Of a stretch of 17,646 bases of DNA, positions 6,906-14,712 are shown piece by piece (within the stretch, counting starts at the first letter, position 1; every line of letters starts with the position of its first letter). A model generated the notes under the pieces. It ran no database searches and was not told the DNA's origin. It worked only from the letters and a program-made list of their open reading frames with translations. Both the position numbers and the translations under genes were made by a program. The DNA is from a bacterium (lineage in GTDB: Bacteria; Bacillota; Clostridia; Oscillospirales; Oscillospiraceae): positions 1-17,646 of the forward strand of contig JAHYYS010000056.1 of the NCBI GenBank assembly GCA_019424865.1, in the 5' to 3' direction.

Positions 6906-8561
6906 ATGACAGCAAAAATATTTCGCAATTCCATGGTGGTGGGCCTTTCGGTTTTCCTGTTGACAGTGGCTTTGTTCATGAGCATGCTGTATCAGTATTT
7001 CCAGGAGCAGTTCACCGCCCAGCTGGAGAACGAAGCTGCTCTGGTGTCGGCCGGCGTGGAGGCGATGGGACAGGACTATCTGGACGGCCTGTCCTCCACC
7101 AACCGCATTACCTGGGTGGCCCCGGACGGGACGGTCCTCTATGACAACACGGCCGACCCGGCGTCCATGGAGAATCACGCGGACCGGGTGGAAATTCAGG
7201 AGGCCATGCGGGGCTCCAGGGGCACGTCGGTGCGGGAGTCCGCCACGCTGTCGGAAAAAACCATCTATGCCGCCCGCCGTCTGAGCGACGGGTCGGTGAT
7301 TCGCCTGGCTGGGGCCCAGCGCACGGTGGCCGTGCTGCTGCTGTCCATGATCCAGCCGCTGCTGATTATTCTGGCCCTGTCCCTGCTGCTGGCGGCGGTG
7401 CTGGCCTCCCGGCTGTCCAAGGGGATGATCCAGCCCATTTTGAATCTGGACCTGGAGCATCCCGAGCAGTGCGAGACCTATGACGAGCTCTCGCCCCTGC
7501 TCACCCGCATCCGGCGGCAGAACGACACCATTCAGCGGCAGATGGAGACCCTGCGCCAGCGCCAGCAGGAGTTCACCGCCCTGACGGAAAATATGTCCGA
7601 GGGCTTTCTGCTGCTGGATCAGCGGGGGCATGTGCTGTCCTATAACTCGGGGGCGCTGCGCCTGCTGGGTGCGGCGCCGCCCAGGGAGGAGGCCAACGTG
7701 CTGACCCTGGACCGGGGGGAAAACTTCCGGCAGACGGTGGAGACCGCCCTGGCCGGAACCCGGTGTCAGGAGCATCTGGAGCGCAGCGGCCGTCAGGTCC
7801 AGCTGCTGGCCGACCCGGTGTTCCGGGGCGAGCAGGTGGCGGGTGCGGTTTTGGTGCTGGTGGATGTGACGGAGCGGGAGCAGGGAGAGCAGATGCGCCG
7901 GGAATTTACCGCCAACGTGTCCCACGAGCTGAAGACCCCCCTGACCGCCATCTCTGGCATGGCGGAGATCATCAAAAACGGCATGGTAAAGCCGGAGGAT
8001 GTGGCGGGCTTTGCCGCGGACATCTACAAGGAGTGCCAGCGGCTGATTACCCTGGTGGAGGACGTCATCCACCTGTCCCGCCTGGATGAGGGGGGCGCCG
8101 GACTGGAAAAGGAGCCGGTGGAGCTGCTGGGACTGTGCTGCAAGGCGGTGCAGCGGCTGGAGCCCCTGGCCCAGAGCGGCCAGGTGACCATCAAGACAGA
8201 GGGGACGCCCTGCACCCTTCCGGGCATCCCCGGGATTTTGGAGGAGATCGTATACAACCTGTGCGACAACGCCATCAAGTATAACCGTCCCGGCGGCAGG
8301 GTGACGGTGACGGTGACGCCCACGAAGGCGGGGACGGAGCTGGCGGTGTCGGACACGGGCATCGGGATTCCGCCGGAGGACCAGCAGCGGGTGTTTGAGC
8401 GGTTCTACCGGGTGGACAAGAGCCACTCCAAGGAGATTGGCGGCACCGGGCTGGGGCTGTCCATTGTCAAGCACGGGGCGATGCTCCACGACGCCAGAGT
8501 GGAGCTGGAGAGCACCCTGGGACAGGGCACCACCGTGCGGGTGATCTTTCCGGCCAACTGA
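6906..8561 (+). CDS. phoR: PhoR-type sensor histidine kinase
   Basis: Membrane histidine kinase paired with the upstream regulator. The 551-residue protein has a first membrane helix (about 9-30), an extracytoplasmic segment of about 110 residues, a second helix (about 143-168), a PAS-like region (about 215-325), and then the catalytic core. The H-box VSHELKTPLT places the phosphorylated histidine at residue 340. The N box (NLCDNAIKYN), G1 (DTGIGI), F box (FERFYRVDKS) and G2 (GGTGLGLSIVKH) are all intact. ATG 6906 is used because GGGAGGAG lies 6 nt upstream; an upstream TTG (6882) precedes that site. PhoR kinases are regulated through PhoU and Pst rather than by direct phosphate binding, so the extracellular domain may read another cue. 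Confidence 0.9.
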   Translation: MTAKIFRNSMVVGLSVFLLTVALFMSMLYQYFQEQFTAQLENEAALVSAGVEAMGQDYLDGLSSTNRITWVAPDGTVLYDNTADPASMENHADRVEIQEAMRGSRGTSVRESATLSEKTIYAARRLSDGSVIRLAGAQRTVAVLLLSMIQPLLIILALSLLLAAVLASRLSKGMIQPILNLDLEHPEQCETYDELSPLLTRIRRQNDTIQRQMETLRQRQQEFTALTENMSEGFLLLDQRGHVLSYNSGALRLLGAAPPREEANVLTLDRGENFRQTVETALAGTRCQEHLERSGRQVQLLADPVFRGEQVAGAVLVLVDVTEREQGEQMRREFTANVSHELKTPLTAISGMAEIIKNGMVKPEDVAGFAADIYKECQRLITLVEDVIHLSRLDEGGAGLEKEPVELLGLCCKAVQRLEPLAQSGQVTIKTEGTPCTLPGIPGILEEIVYNLCDNAIKYNRPGGRVTVTVTPTKAGTELAVSDTGIGIPPEDQQRVFERFYRVDKSHSKEIGGTGLGLSIVKHGAMLHDARVELESTLGQGTTVRVIFPAN

Positions 8562-8579
8562 AGAGAACGGAGAGACGAA

Positions 8580-8623
8580 AAGCGCGTCTGGAAATCCGAA
8601 AAACCGGATTTCCAGACGCGCTT
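8580..8623. terminator. 19-bp perfect hairpin closing the pst-pho block
   Basis: Arms 8580-8598 and 8605-8623 pair perfectly over 19 bp around the loop AAAAAC. It lies 18 bp after the phoR stop and between convergent genes. The T-run is weak on the plus side; on the minus strand CTTTTC follows. It is probably a bidirectional terminator or mRNA 3'-end stem. Confidence 0.65.
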
Positions 8624-8778
8624 CCGCTTATCAAAAGATCATCGCGTGGGAACTATATAATGAGAAGAACGTGAGGTACCGGGGGCGGCTCCCGCTTCCC
8701 GGAAGAAAGCCGCCGCCCCTCCGGCCAGGGGCGGAAGGACGGCGGCGTGCCGATAGAGGAATCCTGAAAAAACGGGCC

Positions 8779-9315
8779 TTACGACACCTGATAGCCGCCC
8801 CGCGCCAGCAGCTTCACCGTGCCGGAACCGGCGGTCAGGGTCCGGTCGGCAATGGTGGCCATGTACAGATGGTTCTGCGTCAGGGCGGTGCCGCTGTTGA
8901 TGGTGCCGCCGCTGGAGACATCGATGAGGGCGGGGCTGGTGGCGGCGCTGACGGTGGCGGATCCCACCCGCAGCAGCACCTCGCAGCCCACCTCCAGAGA
9001 CATGGTCTGGCCGGCGGACAGCGTCACCAGAGTATAGGCGGCGGAGCCGGAGCCAGTGCCGGTGATGGCCTCCATGTCGCTGCGGTACTGGGTGATCTGG
9101 TCGGTGAAGGATTTGGACAGCTCCGACTGCCGCGCGGCGGCCTTCTCCTCCACCTGGGTGACCACGCTGGGCAGGGCGGTGTCGTTGAGATAGCTCAGGG
9201 TAATCAGCGGGTCGCTCTGCCCGCCGGTGGCGGCCAGGGCGGCGCCCGTGCCGAGGCATACCGCGGTCAGGGCCAGGGCGCCCGCGCGGACCATCCATTT
9301 CTTTTTCTCTTTCAT
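8779..9315 (-). CDS. Small secreted protein of unknown function
   Basis: I do not recognise a named family. The 178-residue product begins with a Sec-type signal peptide: KEKKK, a hydrophobic stretch at about 10-28, and likely cleavage after ALA28. A short predicted helical region (about 45-85, DPLITLSYLN onward) rich in Glu, Lys and Gln follows. The C-terminal part (about 95-178) is rich in beta-forming residues and glycine, with the pattern LSAGQ...GCEVLLRVGSA...LIDVSSG...NHLYMATIADR. From memory, similar 'LxAGQ...E(V/I)xLRxGSA' modules recur in uncharacterised clostridial envelope proteins; this is unverified. ATG 9315 is preferred over 9342 because AAAGGAGA lies 9 nt upstream and the signal peptide starts there. 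It begins 43 bp after mazF and may share its transcript. Confidence 0.75.
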   Translation of the reverse strand: MKEKKKWMVRAGALALTAVCLGTGAALAATGGQSDPLITLSYLNDTALPSVVTQVEEKAAARQSELSKSFTDQITQYRSDMEAITGTGSGSAAYTLVTLSAGQTMSLEVGCEVLLRVGSATVSAATSPALIDVSSGGTINSGTALTQNHLYMATIADRTLTAGSGTVKLLARGGYQVS

Positions 9316-9358
9316 GGCCGAGTTCTCCTTTGTGGGGTTCATAGTGTGCCGACGCCGG

Positions 9359-9724
9359 CTATACCATGGTCTCCGGATGCAGGCCGAAGCTGACGGCGAT
9401 GGCGGCGTCCACCTGCTTCATGACGTTTTCATCCAGCCGGCCCATCTTCTCCCGCAGCCGGCGTTTGTCCAGGGTGCGCACCTGCTCCAGCAGGATGATG
9501 GACTCCTTGGGCAGTCCGCAGCTGAGCGGGGATACGGAAATATGGGTGGGAAGACGGGCCTTGCCGGTCTGAGAGGTAATGGCGGCGGCGATGACGGTGG
9601 GGCTGTGCCGGTTGCCGGTGTCGTTTTGTACAATCAAAACGGGGCGCACGCCCCCCTGTTCACTGCCCACCACCGGGCTTAAATCGGCGTAAAAAATGTC
9701 GCCTCGTTTCACGCTGTTGTCCAC
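9359..9724 (-). CDS. mazF: MazF/PemK-family endoribonuclease toxin (EndoA type)
   Basis: Sequence-specific mRNA interferase. The 121-residue protein is very close to Bacillus EndoA (NdoA). It keeps the motif GDIFYADLSPVVGSEQGGVR, the catalytic pair Arg27 and Thr50 (Arg25 and Thr48 in Bacillus), and the C-terminal ILLEQVRTLDKRRL. The start is GTG with a GGAG element 11 nt upstream. In Bacillus the gene lies downstream of alr with the antitoxin gene ndoAI between them. Here it also follows alr, but no MazE-like or ribbon-helix-helix ORF is visible in the 237-bp gap. A 51-nt inverted repeat lies just upstream instead. The gene appears intact, so either the antitoxin is elsewhere or control differs. 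Confidence 0.93.
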   Translation of the reverse strand: MDNSVKRGDIFYADLSPVVGSEQGGVRPVLIVQNDTGNRHSPTVIAAAITSQTGKARLPTHISVSPLSCGLPKESIILLEQVRTLDKRRLREKMGRLDENVMKQVDAAIAVSFGLHPETMV

Positions 9725-9747
9725 GTACGTTCACACTCCGCTGGAAG

Positions 9748-9798
9748 ATAGTACGCGTTACAAGGCCGAAGCTGCGGTCTTATGTAACGCTGTACTAT
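9748..9798. repeat. 51-nt imperfect inverted repeat upstream of mazF
   Basis: ATAGTAC (9748-9754) and GCGTTACA (9755-9762) pair with TGTAACGC (9783-9790) and GTACTAT (9792-9798), leaving one unpaired T. The inner AGGCCG/CGGTCT arms extend the stem around the loop AAGCTG. It ends 24 bp before the mazF start codon. It could be an operator for autoregulation or a leader stem-loop. Confidence 0.65.
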
Positions 9799-9830
9799 GA
9801 GTCTCCCACGCAGCGGCGGGGTTTATACCT

Positions 9831-9901
9831 GCCGGAACAAGAGAAATTCCGGCGGCATACTGACCCGGCCGCACCTTTGCGCCGCGAAGGGCCGCGGCCC
9901 T
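9831..9901. repeat. Further inverted repeats in the alr-mazF gap
   Basis: GCCGGAA (9831-9837) pairs with TTCCGGC (9847-9853) across a 9-nt loop. A 14-nt self-complementary GC palindrome centred on CCGCGG lies at 9888-9901. No T-tract makes either a convincing terminator on the minus strand. Otherwise this gap contains no recognisable gene. Confidence 0.4.
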
Positions 9902-9961
9902 CCGCTGCTCCACCCCATCCTATGCGCCGGGGGGCGGAGACGGTCACGCCAAAAGGGGAGG

Positions 9962-11104
9962 TTAGGAGATGGGACAGCCCTGCTCCAGATAAATCCGGGG
10001 GACGCGGGGGGAGAGGGCGCACAGCAGCTCATAGACAATGGTGTCCTGCAGGCGGGCATCCTGCTCAGTCAGGCCGGGGCCGTATACTGTGGCCACGTCC
10101 CCGGGGCGCACGCCGGGCAGGTCGGTGACATCCACCATGCACATGTCCATGCACACCCGGCCCACGATGGGGCAGCGCGCGCCGGCAAGCTCCACCTGGG
10201 CCCGGTTGGACAGCCCCCTGGGGAAGCCGTCGCCATAGCCGATGGGCAGCACGGCCAGCCGGGTATCCCGCTCCAGCCGGGCCGTGCGGCCATAGCTGAT
10301 GTAGGAGCCGGCGGGCATGGAGCGCACGGCGGCCACCCGGCTTTTCAGCGTCAGAACCGGCTGCAGCGCAGGGCCGCCCAGGCCGGGGGCCGGGGAATAG
10401 CCATAGAGCACAATGCCCGGACGGACCATGTCCATATGGGTCTGAGGATAGTGTAACACAGCGGCGCTGGCTCCGCAATGGTAAATTGAGAAAGACAGCC
10501 CCCGGTTTTCCAGGGCGGTCCGGGCGTCCTGAAAGCGGGCCAGCTGCGCCATGGTATAGGACTGGCAGCCGTCGGCGTCGGAGAAATGGGTAAACAGACC
10601 CTCCGCCTTCAGCCCGGGCAGGGCGCACAGCGCGGCGATGTCCTCCAGCACAGCGCGGTTGTCCCCGCCGTCCCGCCAGAGGAAGCCCAGACGCCCCATG
10701 CCGGTATCCAGCTTCACATGGACGCTCAGCCGCTTTCCGGCCGCCTGGGCGGCGTCGGACAGGGCCCGAGCCGTCTCCAGATCCTCCACGGTCTGGGTGA
10801 CGCCGTACTCCAGCAGAAGGGGGGCGAACTCCGGGGCCGTCTGGCCCAGGCACAGGATGGGCAGGGTGATGCCCGCCCGGCGCAGCTCCTCCGCCTCCAT
10901 CAGGCAGGCCACCGCTAGCATGTCTGCCCCCAGCTGCTGAAGCTTGCGGGCCACAGGGACGGCCCCGTGGCCATAGGCGTTGGCCTTGACCAGGCCGAGA
11001 AAACGGCAGCCGGCGGGGAGCAGGCTGTGCAGGGCGTGATAGTTGTGGGCCAGGGCATCCAAATCAATTTCCGCCCAGGTGCGGGCGGTGTTCAAGTCTG
11101 TCAT
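9962..11104 (-). CDS. alr: Alanine racemase
   Basis: PLP enzyme interconverting L- and D-alanine, supplying D-Ala for peptidoglycan. It has the usual length (380 residues). The N-terminal TIM barrel carries the PLP lysine in VKANAYGHG (Lys40). The C-terminal beta domain supplies the second catalytic base in SYGRT (Tyr271). HCGASAAVL, MVRPGIVLYG and GRVCMD are standard family motifs. An AAGGAA site precedes the ATG. It lies 30 bp after the lipoprotein gene, so the two are probably cotranscribed. The order nnr - lipoprotein - alr - mazF parallels the Bacillus acpS-ydcC-alrA-ndoAI-ndoA region. Confidence 0.96.
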   Translation of the reverse strand: MTDLNTARTWAEIDLDALAHNYHALHSLLPAGCRFLGLVKANAYGHGAVPVARKLQQLGADMLAVACLMEAEELRRAGITLPILCLGQTAPEFAPLLLEYGVTQTVEDLETARALSDAAQAAGKRLSVHVKLDTGMGRLGFLWRDGGDNRAVLEDIAALCALPGLKAEGLFTHFSDADGCQSYTMAQLARFQDARTALENRGLSFSIYHCGASAAVLHYPQTHMDMVRPGIVLYGYSPAPGLGGPALQPVLTLKSRVAAVRSMPAGSYISYGRTARLERDTRLAVLPIGYGDGFPRGLSNRAQVELAGARCPIVGRVCMDMCMVDVTDLPGVRPGDVATVYGPGLTEQDARLQDTIVYELLCALSPRVPRIYLEQGCPIS

Positions 11105-11134
11105 GGAAAATTCCTTCTTTTTTCTCTGGTTTGG

Positions 11135-11722
11135 TCAGCTCATGGTGAAACTGACAAAGGTACAGGAGACGGTGCGGAAGCCGTCTGAGCGGATCTCTCC
11201 CCGGACCAGGGCGTGGCTGTCACAGGAGAACCACAGGGAGATTTCGGTCCCCTGGCCCGGCGTCCCCTCCGGGTCGCCGCAGTCCACCCGCAGCAGGGTC
11301 TGGTTCCCCTCCTCCATAGTGGAGCAGGCGGTGATATAGCCGCCGCGGGCGGCCTCCAGCAGGGCGGGGACGGCGGAGACCGGCGTCAGGCCCTGATTAT
11401 CCAGCGGGCCGGTGTCCACCCACATGCCGTCGTATTCCAGGGCGCTCTCCCCGTCCTGAAGGTGGGCCACCACCCCCGACACCGTCTCCGGCGCCGTGAG
11501 GGTCAGGGTGGTCTCCTCCGGCGTGACCGAGGCCTCCAGCTCATACTGGTAGACCCGCTGGCCATAGTCCGCGGTGAGGGAGACCTGGGTCAGGCAGGAC
11601 TCCGCCTCCAGATATTCGCCCCGGATGACCAGGGCCAGCTGCTCCGCCTGGCTGATTTCCGCCGTGCCGGAGCAGGCGGACAGCAGGATTATCATTGGTA
11701 CGCAAAACAAAAGCCTGCGCAC
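11135..11722 (-). CDS. Putative lipoprotein (YdcC-like position)
   Basis: A 195-residue exported lipoprotein: MRRLL, a short hydrophobic stretch, then lipobox LSAC with Cys17. The rest is beta-rich with repeated Thr/Glu segments (VTPEETTLTLTAPETVSG, GMWVDTGPLDNQGL, SLWFSCDSHALVRGEI). This pattern is compatible with a LolA/LppX-like half-barrel that binds lipid or a hydrophobic ligand. That fold assignment is inference, helped by position: in Bacillus the gene before alrA is ydcC, a LolA-like lipoprotein. The start is GTG with GGAGG 7 nt upstream, 16 bp after nnr. Its substrate is unknown. Confidence 0.75.
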   Translation of the reverse strand: MRRLLFCVPMIILLSACSGTAEISQAEQLALVIRGEYLEAESCLTQVSLTADYGQRVYQYELEASVTPEETTLTLTAPETVSGVVAHLQDGESALEYDGMWVDTGPLDNQGLTPVSAVPALLEAARGGYITACSTMEEGNQTLLRVDCGDPEGTPGQGTEISLWFSCDSHALVRGEIRSDGFRTVSCTFVSFTMS

Positions 11723-11738
11723 GGTGATACCTCCGATT

Positions 11739-13436
11739 TCATGTGCTGTGCGGTGCGGGCCACATGCCTCTGGATACCAGCTGCCGCTCCATCACAGCGG
11801 GCAGGCAGCGGATGAGATCCTCCGGGGTCATACCGTATTCCCCCCACTGCTCCGCCGCCGCGTCGCCGGCGGCCCCGTGGATATAGACGGCCGCGGCCGT
11901 CAGCATGGTCAGATCGGAATCCGACCCGACCAGCTGCTTTTGTCCCAGCAGGGAGGTGATGACCCCCGAGAGCACATCGCCGCTGCCCCCCCTGGCCATG
12001 CCCGGGTTGCCGCTGGTGTTGAGAAAGGCCCGGCCGTCGGGGCCGGCCGTGATGGTGCGGTGCCCCTTCAGGACCAGAATGCACCGGTGGGCCCGGGCGA
12101 AGTCCCGGGCCGCCTCCAGCCGGCCTTCCAGAGGCAGGCTCTGCCCGGTCAGCCGGGCAAACTCCCCGTCATGGGGCGTCAGGACGGTGGGGGCGCGCCG
12201 CCGGTCCAGACTATCTATATGCTCGGCCAGGGCATTTATGCCGTCGGCATCCAGAACAACGGGGCAGTCCAGATCCTCCAGCAGGGACAGGGCAAGCCGC
12301 GCCGCCTTTGGGCCGGAGCCCAGCCCCGGGCCGATGAGGGCCGCGCCGCAGCCCCGGGCTTTTGCCAAAATGTCCGGATACCGCTCCGGCAAGGGGAAGG
12401 GCATGGCGGAGGAGCACTTGACGGCGACAATGGGATAGATCTCCCGGGGGACCCCCAGGAAGACCAGCCCTGCGCCGGTGCGCACAGCCCCGGCGGCGGC
12501 CAGCACCGGCGCGCCGGTGTAGCCCTCGCTGCCGGCCAGAAGAAACAGCCGGCCATAGTCCCCCTTGTGGCTGTTGGGGCGGCGGCGGGGCAGACGCAGC
12601 TCCCCGCCCATGGTCTGCACCGGAAAGCGGGCCTGGGCCTCCCGGCTGCGGAGCAGCTGGCGGGGGATGCCGATGTCTTTGACTTCCAGCGCCCCGGTGT
12701 ACTCCGCCCCGTCCCCCAGAAAGTGACCGGGCTTGGCGCAGGTGAAGGTGACGGTGACCCCCGCGTGGACCGCCGCCCCCAGCACCGCGCCGATGTCGGC
12801 GTGGATGCCCGAGGGGATGTCGCAGGACACCACCCGGCAGAACAGGGGACTGTCCTGCATCAGCTCCACCGCAGCCCGGAAGTCCCCCTCCACGGGCCGG
12901 GACAGGCCCACCCCGAACAGGGCGTCCACCAGACAGCCGCAGGTGTGCAGCCAGGTCCTCTGCCGGGCGTCCAGGGGGTCAAAGTCCTCCAGTTCCCCGC
13001 CGGCCTGGGCCAGCTTCTCCGCCATGGCCCGCTGGTCCCGGGACATTTTGGCCCGGTCCCCCACAAAGAAGGTCCGCACCGGAAAGCCCCGCTCCAGCAG
13101 CAGCCGGGCGGCGGCCACGCCGTCCCCGCCGTTGTTGCCCGGGCCGCACAGTACCCCGATCCGGGGGAGAGACTCCTGCCCGGCGGACTGGACAATGGCC
13201 TCCAGGCTGGCCTGCTCCCGGGCCTGCTCCGGTGTCGGGGGGGCGTCTGACGCCTGATAAATCAGCCCCGAGGCACGGGCGCCCCGGGAGCGGCCCTGCC
13301 GGAGCAGCAGCCGTTCCACCGTCTTCGCCACCGCCTGGGCGGCGCGCTCCATCAGATCCAGGGACGCAATTCCATACTCCTCTATGGCCTGCCGGTCCAG
13401 CTCCTTCATCTGGGCCGCCGTGGCGACAAGCTCCAT
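11739..13436 (-). CDS. nnr: Bifunctional NAD(P)HX epimerase / ADP-dependent dehydratase
   Basis: Repairs hydrated NADH and NADPH. The N-terminal YjeF_N epimerase domain (about 1-275) interconverts R and S forms; the C-terminal ribokinase-like domain (about 285-555) dehydrates the S form. Epimerase marks are SLDLMERA and GPGNNGGDG (98-106). Dehydratase marks are SHKGDYGRL, VLDADGINAL (394-403), LTPHDGEF (419-426) and the catalytic loop GNPGMARGGSGDVLSG (476-491). Between the first helix and the GPGNNGGDG loop there is a 45-residue Arg/Ala/Glu/Gln-rich stretch (about 45-90), longer than usual. AAAGGAGG lies 7 nt before the ATG. It is the first gene of the minus-strand alr operon. Confidence 0.94.
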   Translation of the reverse strand: MELVATAAQMKELDRQAIEEYGIASLDLMERAAQAVAKTVERLLLRQGRSRGARASGLIYQASDAPPTPEQAREQASLEAIVQSAGQESLPRIGVLCGPGNNGGDGVAAARLLLERGFPVRTFFVGDRAKMSRDQRAMAEKLAQAGGELEDFDPLDARQRTWLHTCGCLVDALFGVGLSRPVEGDFRAAVELMQDSPLFCRVVSCDIPSGIHADIGAVLGAAVHAGVTVTFTCAKPGHFLGDGAEYTGALEVKDIGIPRQLLRSREAQARFPVQTMGGELRLPRRRPNSHKGDYGRLFLLAGSEGYTGAPVLAAAGAVRTGAGLVFLGVPREIYPIVAVKCSSAMPFPLPERYPDILAKARGCGAALIGPGLGSGPKAARLALSLLEDLDCPVVLDADGINALAEHIDSLDRRRAPTVLTPHDGEFARLTGQSLPLEGRLEAARDFARAHRCILVLKGHRTITAGPDGRAFLNTSGNPGMARGGSGDVLSGVITSLLGQKQLVGSDSDLTMLTAAAVYIHGAAGDAAAEQWGEYGMTPEDLIRCLPAVMERQLVSRGMWPAPHST

Positions 13437-13526
13437 GGCAAGGCCTCCTTTTCACGTTTCTGCTGCGCGGCGGACGGCGCCGTCCCAAAGGGGGAGAGAG
13501 CGCGGACGCGTCCGCCGGATTTTGTT

Positions 13527-13555
13527 ATTCTACCACAGTTCCGCCGATAAAAAAA
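13527..13555 (-). promoter_or_regulatory. Probable nnr operon promoter (extended -10)
   Basis: On the minus strand TGG-TAGAAT gives an extended -10 (box at 13527-13532, TGG at 13533-13535). At 17 bp spacing the -35 region (13550-13555) is only a T-run, the same T-run that ends the suf terminator. Confidence 0.5.
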
Positions 13556-13583
13556 GAGGAGAACGCCGGCGGGGCGTCCTCCT
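13549..13583 (-). terminator. Intrinsic terminator of the suf operon
   Basis: On the minus strand an 11-bp stem with one G-T wobble (13573-13583 with 13557-13567, loop CCGCC) is followed by CTTTTTTT (T-run 13549-13555). It begins 9 nt beyond the sufB stop. This is the clearest protein-gene terminator in the window. Confidence 0.9.
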
Positions 13584-13591
13584 GAGGGATG

Positions 13592-14509
13592 TTATTTCAA
13601 AAATCCGTTGACAATCTGCTCCTCGGCCTCTTTCTCCGTCAGGCCCAGGGTCATCAGCTTGATCAGCTGCTCCCCGGCGATTTTGCCGATAGCGGCCTCG
13701 TGAATCAGCTCGGCGTCCACACAGTTGGCGGTGACCTCCGGGATGGCGGCCACCACGCCGTTGTCCATAATGATGGCATCGCACTCAGAGTGGCCGTGGC
13801 ACTTGGCGTTGCCGTTGATGCGGGCCAGAAACACCTGCCTGGAGTCCTCCCGGGCCACCGAGCGGGAGATGACGTTGGTGTGGCAGCCGTCCCCGTCCAG
13901 ATCCACCGTAAAGTCGGACTTGGCCAGCTGCTTGCCGTGGGTCATCACCTTCTCCTTGATGATCAGGGTGGAGTTGGGGCCCAGCTTGGCCCGGGTGGTG
14001 CGGACCGTGGAGTCCACCCCCTTGATCTGGGTGGTCTCCATCTCCATGTAGCTGCCCTCGCTCAGCTCCACCACGGTGGTGGGGTTCATAATGTTCTCGC
14101 CCCGGCCGTCGCCCTCGCCGTAGTGGCGCTCCACATAGCGCACCCGGGCGTTCTTGCCCACAAAGAAGCTGTGAATGCCGTCGTGCTCCGAGTTCTGCAC
14201 CCCGCAGTTGTGGATGCCGCAGCCGGCCACGATGGTCACGTCGCAGTCGTCGCCGATGAAAAAGTCGTTGTACACAGTTTCCTGAAGGCCGCTCTCGCTG
14301 AGCACCACCGGGATATGGACCGACTGGTTTTTGGTGCCCGGCTTGATGATGATGTCGATGCCGTCCTTGTCCGTTTTGGACACGATGTCGATGTTGGCGG
14401 TGGTGTTCCGGGCGGCCGCCTTGCCGTTGGCCCGGATGTTGTAAGCCCCTTCGGGCACGTCATGCAGTTCTGCTACCTGCTCCAGCAGGCTCTTTTGAAT
14501 GGCATCCAT
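13592..14509 (-). CDS. SufB/SufD-family Fe-S scaffold protein (short, SmsB-like)
   Basis: Scaffold partner of SufC in Fe-S cluster assembly. At 305 residues it is much shorter than SufB (about 470-495) or SufD (about 420-440) and is essentially the beta-helical SufBD core. It keeps the C-terminal family signature AELIHEAAIGKI...QLIKLMTLGLTEKEAEEQIVNGF. Possible ligands include Cys97, His100, Cys102, Cys237, His238, His240, Cys243, Cys263 and Glu271. In E. coli a SufB cysteine/glutamate pair and a SufD histidine hold the nascent cluster. ATG 14509 is chosen over 14644 because AAAGGAGA lies 8 nt upstream and the extra N-terminal residues are translated hairpin spacer. The only suf partner nearby is sufC; no desulfurase is in the window. 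Confidence 0.88.
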   Translation of the reverse strand: MDAIQKSLLEQVAELHDVPEGAYNIRANGKAAARNTTANIDIVSKTDKDGIDIIIKPGTKNQSVHIPVVLSESGLQETVYNDFFIGDDCDVTIVAGCGIHNCGVQNSEHDGIHSFFVGKNARVRYVERHYGEGDGRGENIMNPTTVVELSEGSYMEMETTQIKGVDSTVRTTRAKLGPNSTLIIKEKVMTHGKQLAKSDFTVDLDGDGCHTNVISRSVAREDSRQVFLARINGNAKCHGHSECDAIIMDNGVVAAIPEVTANCVDAELIHEAAIGKIAGEQLIKLMTLGLTEKEAEEQIVNGFLK

Positions 14510-14559
14510 GGTATATTCTCCTTTGCTTGCGCCGCTGGCCTTCGACGGAAGAGGCGTAG

Positions 14560-14712
14560 GGCGGGGGCCTGTCCCCGCCGCCAGGGCCGCTGTTTTCTGT
14601 TGGACAGCGGGGGGCTTGCCCCCGCCCTGCATGGTCTTTCTCATTCCTGGGGGCGGACATCATCCGCCCGGGCAAATCCAATCCAAGGGGGAACCGGCGG
14701 CTGCCGGCCGCC
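14560..14712. repeat. Cluster of five GC-rich stem-loops between sufC and sufB
   Basis: The 218-bp sufC-sufB spacer contains consecutive inverted repeats: 14560-14579 (7 bp), 14587-14610 (7 bp), 14607-14625 (7 bp, overlapping the previous one), 14651-14669 (7 bp) and 14696-14712 (6 bp). No ORF or T-tract is seen. The stretch is unusual inside what should be a tightly coupled operon. Confidence 0.6.

Noticed and set aside
5586..8489. 967-codon minus-strand reading frame opposite pstB-phoU-phoP-phoR
   Set aside because: It is antisense to four well-supported genes with intact motifs. The composition (His, Gln, Pro, Gly rich) is that of a GC-driven shadow frame, and no ribosome site or domain is recognisable.
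8639..9298. Overlapping frames around the small secreted protein gene, and a TATAAT at 8656-8661 on the plus strand
   Set aside because: The secreted-protein frame has a signal peptide and ribosome site while the others do not. The TATAAT lacks a -35 and points into antisense sequence.
9795..10059. Short minus-strand ORFs between alr and mazF as candidate antitoxins
   Set aside because: They overlap the alr 3' end in other frames, are Arg/Pro-rich and lack any MazE or ribbon-helix-helix pattern.
11574..13250. 558-codon plus-strand frame opposite nnr and the lipoprotein
   Set aside because: Shadow frame of clearly identified minus-strand genes, with no recognisable motifs.
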